A stretch of DNA of 10,588 nt from assembly GCA_030613915.1 (NCBI GenBank), contig JAUWKY010000036.1, positions 1 through 10,588 on the forward strand, in the 5' to 3' direction. The notes under the pieces are model-generated. The model saw nothing but the letters and a program-made list of their open reading frames with translations. It was not told the DNA's origin and did no database searches. Below, in pieces: positions 5,534 through 10,588 of the stretch (the first letter of the stretch is position 1; each line of letters starts with the position of its first letter). The stretch comes from Syntrophobacterales bacterium (lineage in GTDB: Bacteria > Desulfobacterota > Syntrophobacteria > BM002). The position numbers and the translations under genes were made by a program.

Positions 5534-6601
5534 ATGGAGTTTATCAAACCGGACATCAACATTGATTTTGTTGGTCGGCGTAAGTTTGCTTTCACTCTGT
5601 CACTGATATTGATTCTCATCGGGCTTGCTGCCCTTATCTGGCGCGGCACGAGTCTTTTCGGTATTGATTTTGCCGGCGGCACCGTTGTTCAATTGAGGTT
5701 CAGCAGCCCCACCAATGCCGACAAGATTAGGGAGGGGTTGAAGCCCATAGGGTTGGACCGTAGCGCCATTCAGCACTTTGGCGGTGAGGGAGAAAATGTA
5801 TTTCTCATTCGCACCGATGTATCCAGAGCAAAGCTGGCCAACCTCAGCAAGGAGGTGAAGGACAATCTGGAGCGGATCTATGGTGAAAATACAGTGACAG
5901 TTGAAAGGCTAGAGATGGTGGGACCAAAGGTGGGCAAGGACTTGCGCCAGAAGGCGCTTCTGGCCATCTACTATGCCCTGCTTCTGATCGCCATCTACAT
6001 CTCGTGGAGATTTGAGCAAAAGTTGATGCCGGCGGCCATTATGGCCGGGGCGTTATTTCTAGGAGTAGCGGGCCTGCGCGAGGTAGGCATGAGCATCCCC
6101 ATGCTCATCGTGGCGGCCCTAGTGATCACCCTGGTCTGTTGTTGGTTTCTGAAACTCAAATACGCCCTCGGGGCGGTGAGCGCCCTCATCCACGATGTGA
6201 TGATTACCGTGGGCGCCTTTGCCATTACCAACAAGGAATTTAATCTTACCGCAGTAGCTGCCCTGCTTACCATTATCGGCTACTCTCTCAACGATACCAT
6301 TATAGTTTTCGATCGGATCAGGGAGAATCTGCGTAAGGGCAGACGGCGTGAATTTGCCGAAGTAGTCAACGACAGCATAAATCAGACTCTCAGTCGTACC
6401 ATTCTTACCTCAGGAACAACTCTAGCTGTGGTAACCGCCCTTTTCATCCTGGGTGGCGGGGTGATTCATGATTTTGCCTTTGCCCTTATTGTGGGAGTGG
6501 TGGTGGGTACCTACTCATCCATCTTTGTTGCCAGTCCAATACTGATCGCCTGGGAAGCCAAGTTTGCCAACACTCGAGTGCGAGCCACGGCGAAGAGGTA
6601 G
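5534..6601 (+). CDS. secF: Protein translocase subunit SecF, with an extra hydrophobic insert
   Basis: SecF pairs with SecD in the proton-driven Sec accessory complex. Segment 1 is at about 17-36; FGIDFAGGTVVQL (42-54) opens the periplasmic domain (about 37-137); segment 2 is at 140-158. Normally segment 3 follows directly after the xYISWRFE block. Here residues about 162-207 intervene, with two hydrophobic stretches (about 165-180 and 188-206), before the usual segment 3 (LKYALGAVSALIHDVMITVGAF, 207-228). Segment 4 (236-251), GYSLNDTIIVFDRIREN (249-265) and the last two segments (about 288-338), with LSRTILTSGTTL, are conventional. The length of 355 residues exceeds the usual 300-320 by about the size of the insert. 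The reading frame is continuous. The ATG at 5534 follows AGAGAGGA (5523-5530). Confidence 0.96.
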   Translation: MEFIKPDINIDFVGRRKFAFTLSLILILIGLAALIWRGTSLFGIDFAGGTVVQLRFSSPTNADKIREGLKPIGLDRSAIQHFGGEGENVFLIRTDVSRAKLANLSKEVKDNLERIYGENTVTVERLEMVGPKVGKDLRQKALLAIYYALLLIAIYISWRFEQKLMPAAIMAGALFLGVAGLREVGMSIPMLIVAALVITLVCCWFLKLKYALGAVSALIHDVMITVGAFAITNKEFNLTAVAALLTIIGYSLNDTIIVFDRIRENLRKGRRREFAEVVNDSINQTLSRTILTSGTTLAVVTALFILGGGVIHDFAFALIVGVVVGTYSSIFVASPILIAWEAKFANTRVRATAKR

Positions 6602-6727
6602 GTATCGTCAAAAGCCGCAGAATCATTCATGAACAAAGACAAGATGAAAGGTAACCCACGTCTGACCCTCGTTCAGTAAGATAACTAAAGACTAATCATA
6701 TCAAGATAATACAATAGATGCGCTTGC

Positions 6728-6817
6728 TCCGGTCCTAAGCAGGTATGTTTTTTGCTAGGTCATCATGGTTGACACATAGAAAAAATGTGTGTATTGGTCA
6801 CAGGTTAGAAGACCGGA
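6728..6817 (+). repeat. Inverted repeat enclosing a smaller hairpin, upstream of the LysM gene
   Basis: TCCGGTCCTAA (6728-6738) pairs with TTAG-AA-GACCGGA (6805-6817): seven plus four base pairs with a two-base bulge. Inside, ACACAT (6772-6777) and ATGTGT (6785-6790) form a hairpin with a seven-base A-rich loop. It could be a structured 5' leader or an operator region. It does not show the 7-bp periodicity of the other spacers. Confidence 0.45.
6769..6797 (+). promoter_or_regulatory. Candidate promoter for the LysM gene (weak -10)
   Basis: TTGACA (6769-6774) matches the sigma-70 -35 consensus exactly. Seventeen bases later TATTGG (6792-6797) matches only three of six -10 positions. CATAAT (6818-6823) is a better -10 but lacks a good -35. 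The ACACAT/ATGTGT dyad lies across the -35/-10 spacer. Treat as tentative. Confidence 0.3.
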
Positions 6818-6875
6818 CATAATAAAGGTAGCTGTCAATAAATCCGACGCCCCCTAAACAGAGGAGAGGTCAACC

Positions 6876-7940
6876 GTGAAACGAACAATCCTTATCTGCT
6901 TGATGGTGGGCACGTTGCTCTTGGCTTTCACGCAAACTCCCCACGTGAGGGCTCAAGAGGCAACTCCTTACGGCCAGGCTGATCAAGAAACCTATATTCA
7001 TGTGGTTGTGAAGGGTGACACGCTTTGGGATATTTGCGAAGACCTTTATGCCAATCCCTGGGTCTGGCCCAAAGTCTGGCAGATGAACCCCCACATCACC
7101 AATCCTCATTGGATCTACCCTGGCACTGAGCTGCGAGTCTATTATGAGGTGGCAAGATTCTTTGAAGAAAGCACTGCCGTTGAAGAAACAGCCGTGGTTG
7201 AAGAAGCACCCGTGGTTGAAGAGGTTACGCCACCGCCACCGCCTCCACCGCCCAAAGTTCCTACTATAACCTTCTCGGAGATCGATCAGGTGGGATTCAT
7301 CACCCCCTACGTGCCTGAAGGAATGGGTGTCATTCTGGGTGGAAAGCGTCAGAGGACACTGATCGGTGCGGCCGACAAGATTTACGTACAGTTCCGCGAG
7401 GGAGCCCAACCCGAAGTGGGTGATCGGTTCTTCATTTTTAGAACCTCTTTATTATTCAAACACCCCATCACCAAAAAAGACGTGGGATACCTGAACACAA
7501 TTCTGGGTGTTCTAGAGGTTGTCCTGGTGGCGCCGGACCATGCAAAAGCTGTGGTTCTCAGTTCTTTTCAAGAAATGACTGCCACTGATAAGTTGATGCC
7601 CTATAAGAAAAGGTCTGAAGAGATCGCCGTACAACCAGGTGCTGAACCCATAGAGGGTAACATCATTCTAGCAGAGTGGGGGACGTTCCTCATAGCTCAT
7701 CGGCAGATCGCCTTCATTGATCTCGGAGCAAATGACGAGATTAAAGCAGGACACCGCTTTGAAGTTTTTCAAGAACCAAAGGCACTGACTTCTCGGGACG
7801 AGGAAATCGTCCTCAGCATTCAACCCATCGGTGAGTTGCTAGTGTTGGCAGTAGAGCAGGAGACAGCCGCGACTTTAGTTGTCGAATCCTTGGCCGAGTT
7901 TACCCCAGGAGAGCGCGTAAGGCTCATAACCGGAGAGTAG
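6876..7940 (+). CDS. Secreted LysM-domain peptidoglycan-binding protein
   Basis: The protein has 354 residues. A signal peptide, MKRTILICLMVGTLLLAF and onward, probably ends after the VRA at 24-26. A LysM domain spans 42-88 (HVVVKGDTLWDICEDLY ... ITNPHWIYPGTELRV), with the Trp-rich insert NPWVWPKVWQMNPHITNPHWI typical of a proteobacterial LysM subtype. Next is an acidic linker with repeated VVEE/VEET units (about 101-117) and eight consecutive prolines (119-126), then a C-terminal region of about 225 residues rich in beta-strand patterns (for example VGDRFFIFRTSLL, LGVLEVVLVAPDHAKAVVLSS) that I cannot assign to a named family. It is likely exported by Sec and binds peptidoglycan in the periplasm; the molecular role is unknown. 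The start is GTG, six bases after a strong GAGGAGAGG (6861-6869). A strong terminator follows. Confidence 0.88.
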   Translation: MKRTILICLMVGTLLLAFTQTPHVRAQEATPYGQADQETYIHVVVKGDTLWDICEDLYANPWVWPKVWQMNPHITNPHWIYPGTELRVYYEVARFFEESTAVEETAVVEEAPVVEEVTPPPPPPPPKVPTITFSEIDQVGFITPYVPEGMGVILGGKRQRTLIGAADKIYVQFREGAQPEVGDRFFIFRTSLLFKHPITKKDVGYLNTILGVLEVVLVAPDHAKAVVLSSFQEMTATDKLMPYKKRSEEIAVQPGAEPIEGNIILAEWGTFLIAHRQIAFIDLGANDEIKAGHRFEVFQEPKALTSRDEEIVLSIQPIGELLVLAVEQETAATLVVESLAEFTPGERVRLITGE

Positions 7941-7968
7941 TCGGCCCATCGCCATAAGCATTTCCTGC

Positions 7969-8010
7969 GGGCCATGGAGCTGGGAATCCAGCTTGCATGG
8001 CCCCTTTTTT
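7969..8010 (+). terminator. Intrinsic terminator after the LysM gene
   Basis: GGGCCATG (7969-7976) pairs with CATGGCCC (7996-8003), and AGCTGG (7978-7983) with CCAGCT (7988-7993), separated by a small internal loop and closed by the tetraloop GAAT. A C and six Ts (8005-8010) follow at once. This is a textbook Rho-independent terminator, 28 nt after the stop codon. It separates the LysM gene from dprA transcriptionally. Confidence 0.93.
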
Positions 8011-8015
8011 AATTG

Positions 8016-8075
8016 GAACCTCAATGAATAATGCAGGTTCATTATCCCTAATCCAAAAGGGAAGCTCTGGAGCTT
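8016..8075 (+). repeat. Overlapping dyads in the dprA leader
   Basis: GAACCT (8016-8021) pairs with AGGTTC (8035-8040), while ATAATG (8028-8033) pairs with CATTAT (8040-8045), so the two stems interlock or compete. A near-perfect palindrome AAGCTC-TG-GAGCTT (8062-8075) lies just before the dprA start. The last could be an operator half-site pair. I cannot pick out a promoter. Confidence 0.35.
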
Positions 8076-8089
8076 GTAGGTAATTTGGT

Positions 8090-9208
8090 ATGGATGCAGA
8101 TCTGGGCTGGCTGGCGTTAACTCTCGTGCCGGGTATAGGTGCTAGGACATTTCACCGGTTGATTCAGCGTTTTGGTAGCCCTGATCGAGTATTCACCGCT
8201 CGCCGGAGTCACCTGGAGCAGGTTCCGGGATTGAAGCAGGGGGCCATTGATGCCATTGGATCCAGAGCGCTCAAAGAGACTGCCGAACAGGAGTTGCTTC
8301 GTCTGCGTTCCCTAGACATTCGCATGATTCAATGGGGCACAGAGGAATATCCTCCCTTTTTGTCGAACATTGCGGACCCGCCACCTCTTTTTTATGTGAA
8401 AGGCACGCTGTTGCAGGAAGATGAGCGCTCAGTGGCTGTGGTAGGGTCGCGGCAAGCCTCAGCTTACGGTCTGAACGTTTGCAAAAAACTCTGTCGTGAG
8501 TTGGCATGGCAAGGGTGGACCGTGGTGAGCGGAATGGCACGTGGTATCGATAGTGCTGCCCACCTGGGAGCCTTAAAAGGAGGCGGCAGAACCCTAGCCG
8601 TATTGGGGAGCGGACTGGACGTGGTTTATCCGGCGGAAAATCGAGAGTTGTCGCAGCAAATTGCTGCCTCAGGAGCAATCATCAGTGAATTCCCGCTGGG
8701 TACCCCACCAGAACCAGGGAATTTTCCAGTACGAAACCGGATCATCAGCGGCCTCTCTTTGGGTGTGGTGGTAGTGGAAGCCGCAGCAAAAAGCGGATCA
8801 CTCATTACTGCCAGAATGGCATTGGAACAGGGCCGTCAAGTTTTCGCAGTACCTGGTCCCATTGACCGGCCAGGAGTTGAGGGGACTCACCGTTTGATAA
8901 AAGAGGGGGCCAAGTTGGTGGAGAGAGCAGAGGATGTTATTGAAGAGCTTCTGCCCATGGTCGCTGCCAGGTCTCCGGTTGAGGCGGTGGTGAGAAAAGG
9001 TTCCCCGACGAGCTTACATCCCGAGCTGAGTGAAAGAGAGAAGAAGCTCTGGGAGTTACTGGGCATGGATCCTGTGCACATCGATGCCATTGCTCGGCAA
9101 TTAGAATTTAGCGTCTCCCAAACAGCTGAACTGCTGTTGCGTTTGGAGATCAGAGGGCTCGTCAAACAGCTCCCGGGTACTTTTTTTACCCGAGATTTTC
9201 ACAGTTAG
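8090..9208 (+). CDS. dprA: DNA-processing protein DprA (Smf)
   Basis: DprA binds incoming single-stranded DNA and loads RecA during transformation; it is also kept in bacteria not known to be competent. The protein has 372 residues. An N-terminal helix-hairpin-helix/SAM-like region (about 1-60, with LTLVPGIGARTFHRLIQRFGS) precedes the Rossmann-like core (about 80-290): AVVGSRQASAYG (116-127), VSGMARGIDSAAHLGAL (146-162), VLGSGLDVVYPAEN (171-184), SEFPLGTPPEPGNFPVRNRIISGLS (199-223), EAAAKSGSLITA (230-241), VFAVPGPIDRPGVEGTHRLIKEGA (251-274). A C-terminal winged-helix (DML1-like) domain lies at about 313-368. All signatures are intact. The start ATG has a modest AGG-type site. It is separated from the LysM gene by a terminator, so it should have its own promoter. 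Confidence 0.97.
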   Translation: MDADLGWLALTLVPGIGARTFHRLIQRFGSPDRVFTARRSHLEQVPGLKQGAIDAIGSRALKETAEQELLRLRSLDIRMIQWGTEEYPPFLSNIADPPPLFYVKGTLLQEDERSVAVVGSRQASAYGLNVCKKLCRELAWQGWTVVSGMARGIDSAAHLGALKGGGRTLAVLGSGLDVVYPAENRELSQQIAASGAIISEFPLGTPPEPGNFPVRNRIISGLSLGVVVVEAAAKSGSLITARMALEQGRQVFAVPGPIDRPGVEGTHRLIKEGAKLVERAEDVIEELLPMVAARSPVEAVVRKGSPTSLHPELSEREKKLWELLGMDPVHIDAIARQLEFSVSQTAELLLRLEIRGLVKQLPGTFFTRDFHS

Positions 9209-9252
9209 CTGGTCAGTTTCATTTTAGTTGTTATATTAGGATCACAGTGGAA

Positions 9253-9357
9253 ATGGAGTAATGATCATTGCAGATCGCGGATTGCGGAATTTTTTAGCTG
9301 CAGCTTGTGGCAATCTAAAATCTAAAATCCGCAATCTTTAGTGCTCCATTACTCCAT
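9253..9357. repeat. 105-bp nested palindrome in the dprA-topA spacer
   Basis: Outer arms ATGGAGTAATG (9253-9263) and CATTACTCCAT (9347-9357) match over 11 bp. Inner arms GATTGCGGA (9280-9288) and TCCGCAATC (9328-9336) match over 9 bp. A 10-bp palindrome AGCTGCAGCT (9296-9305) sits near the centre. The right arm contains tandem heptamers AATCTAA and AATCCGC (9312 to 9336). It shares the exact 12-mer AAATCTAAAATC (9318-9329) with the inverse of 596-607. No T-tract is placed to make it a clear terminator for dprA. Confidence 0.7.
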
Positions 9358-9393
9358 GGGACTTATAACTAGAGAAAGGATCGAGGATACTGA

Positions 9394-10588
9394 ATGGGCA
9401 AGTCACTACTGATCGTTGAATCTCCCACCAAAGCGCGGACTCTCAGTCGCTACCTTGGCGATCGTTTCGATATTCGAGCTTCCGTGGGACACGTTAAAGA
9501 TCTTCCCGCGAATGAATTGGGAATCAACATCGAAAACAAATTCGAGCCGCACTATCAAGTAATCAAAGGCAAGGAAAAAGTCATTCGCGAACTGAAAAAA
9601 GCGGCTGCGCAAGCTGACAGCATTTACCTGGCCCCGGATCCTGATCGGGAGGGGGAGGCCATCGCCTGGCACATTGCCGAGGAACTGCGTTCTTCTCAAA
9701 AGGAGATTTACCGAGTTCTTTTCAACGAACTGACCCGCAATGCCATTGAGAACGCCTTGAAGCAACCTGGAGAACTTCACCAGCAGAAATTCGAGGCCCA
9801 ACTGGCCAGGAGGCTGCTGGATCGGCTGGTGGGTTATCAGATTTCCCCCATTCTCTGGGACAAGATCAGTCGTGGTCTAAGCGCCGGTCGCGTTCAATCA
9901 GTGACCCTCAGGCTCATATGCGAACGGGAACATGAAATCCTGGCTTTCGATAGTGAGGAGTACTGGACAATCACCGCCCTGTTGGAAGGGGAGGTAAAGC
10001 CGCAAATTGAGGCGCGGTTATGGGGTAAAGCTGGCAAGAAAGTAAAAATAGTCAACCAAGAACAGGCGTCGGCGTTGGTGACGGTCCTCGAGCAAGCCCG
10101 CTACCAGGTAGAAAAAGTTGAGAAAAAGAAACGGACCCGCAGCCCTGCACCGCCGTTTATTACCAGTACCCTGCAACAAGAGGCAGCACGCAAGCTGAGG
10201 TACAACGCGCAGCGGACCATGGCCATCGCCCAGCGGTTATATGAAGGAGTTGAGCTGGGCAAAGAGGGTGCTGTGGGTCTCATAACTTATATGCGGACAG
10301 ATTCCCCCAGGCTTGCCAAGGAAGCGGTGACGGCGGTTCGGACCTGGATACGGGACAATCTGGGGACAGAGTATGTTCCCAAAAAGGCCCCCGTGTACCG
10401 AAGCCGCAAAGGGACCCAGGATGCCCATGAGGCCATTCGGCCAACCTCGGTGACTCGGACCCCCGAACAGATGGCGGCTTCTCTCAAGAAAGATGAACTG
10501 GCACTTTATGAACTGATATGGAAACGGTTCGTGGCAAGTCAAATTAGCCCGGCGCAGTTGGATCAGACGATCATGCACATTGCTGCAG
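9394..10588 (+). CDS. topA: DNA topoisomerase I, N-terminal 398 codons (cut by window edge)
   Basis: TopA is a type IA topoisomerase that relaxes negative supercoils through a transient 5'-phosphotyrosine link. The frame runs open to the right edge. The TOPRIM domain begins MGKSLLIVESPTKA (Glu9) and has the DxDxE metal site in APDPDREGEAIAWH (Asp82, Asp84, Glu86). The block QAARRLLDRLVGYQISPILW-like region is at about 136-155 and GLSAGRVQSVTLRLI at 161-175. The active-site tyrosine is Tyr299 in LITYMRTDS (296-304). QDAHEAIRPT (342-351) is also conserved. The start ATG is seven bases after GAGGA (9383-9387). The C-terminal zinc-ribbon region would lie beyond the window. Order after dprA is the common one. 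Confidence 0.97.
   Translation, partial: MGKSLLIVESPTKARTLSRYLGDRFDIRASVGHVKDLPANELGINIENKFEPHYQVIKGKEKVIRELKKAAAQADSIYLAPDPDREGEAIAWHIAEELRSSQKEIYRVLFNELTRNAIENALKQPGELHQQKFEAQLARRLLDRLVGYQISPILWDKISRGLSAGRVQSVTLRLICEREHEILAFDSEEYWTITALLEGEVKPQIEARLWGKAGKKVKIVNQEQASALVTVLEQARYQVEKVEKKKRTRSPAPPFITSTLQQEAARKLRYNAQRTMAIAQRLYEGVELGKEGAVGLITYMRTDSPRLAKEAVTAVRTWIRDNLGTEYVPKKAPVYRSRKGTQDAHEAIRPTSVTRTPEQMAASLKKDELALYELIWKRFVASQISPAQLDQTIMHIAA

Larger units (their letters stand above)
6602..6875. other. Spacer between secF and the LysM gene with a possible folded leader
   Basis: This 274-nt stretch has no convincing gene; a 16-codon frame at 6629-6679 lacks a good ribosome binding site. It contains a paired element at 6728-6817 and a perfect -35-like TTGACA, both listed separately. 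No intrinsic terminator for secF is visible. Confidence 0.55.

Noticed and set aside
5418..5606. Open frame spanning the secD-secF spacer into secF
   Set aside because: It begins inside the inverted repeat, overlaps the start of secF in another frame, and encodes no recognisable protein.
6629..6679. A 16-codon frame (MNKDKMKGNPRLTLVQ) after secF
   Set aside because: It has no convincing ribosome binding site and no recognisable motif; a frame this short is expected by chance.
1..10588. Genomic island, prophage or defence locus
   Set aside because: Every confident gene is a conserved housekeeping gene in a familiar order; there is no integrase, transposase, tRNA attachment site or cluster of unknown genes.

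Overview
The window looks like a chromosomal housekeeping segment from a Gram-negative bacterium, most likely of the former deltaproteobacterial group (Desulfobacterota-like). The pointers are the gene order queA-tgt-yajC-secD-secF followed by a secreted LysM protein, dprA and topA; a DUF2065-type small membrane protein; the style of the SecD N-terminus; and a SecF with an extra hydrophobic insert that I recall (unverified) from that group. The taxonomic call is inference. I see no phage, transposase, CRISPR array, toxin-antitoxin or defence gene.

Layout. Positions 1-136 (minus strand) hold the start of an alanine racemase gene (alr), cut by the window edge. Positions 137-700 are a 564-nt divergent spacer with no convincing gene but many short tandem and inverted repeats. 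A small DUF2065-type membrane protein (701-898) follows on the plus strand. Next come queA (1038-2075) and tgt (2084-3196), two enzymes of queuosine tRNA modification, then yajC (3275-3619), secD (3762-5360) and secF (5534-6601), the accessory part of the Sec translocon. A 274-nt spacer with a possible folded leader precedes a secreted LysM-domain protein (6876-7940), which ends in a clear intrinsic terminator (7969-8010). dprA (8090-9208) and the first 398 codons of topA (9394 to the window end) close the window.

How the genes work together. QueA and Tgt act in one tRNA-modification pathway: Tgt inserts the queuine precursor preQ1 and QueA adds the epoxycyclopentane ring. YajC, SecD and SecF form the membrane complex that uses the proton-motive force to help pull proteins through SecYEG. 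The LysM protein has a signal peptide and so is presumably a Sec client that binds peptidoglycan. DprA handles incoming single-stranded DNA in recombination or transformation, and TopA relaxes negative supercoils; this LysM-dprA-topA order is, as I recall, common in proteobacteria.

The most notable non-coding signal is a set of intergenic repeats with 7-bp periodicity (units such as GCATAGC, GCATGGC, GCACAGG in three spacers; CAATCTG or AATCTAA in two), often arranged as two inverted arms. They sit in spacers of otherwise tight operons, including yajC-secD and secD-secF, which are unusually wide for that reason. The most notable coding signal is a roughly 46-residue hydrophobic insert in SecF between the usual second and third membrane segments. 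I found no evidence of a wholly new multi-gene system; these two are the best candidates for follow-up.
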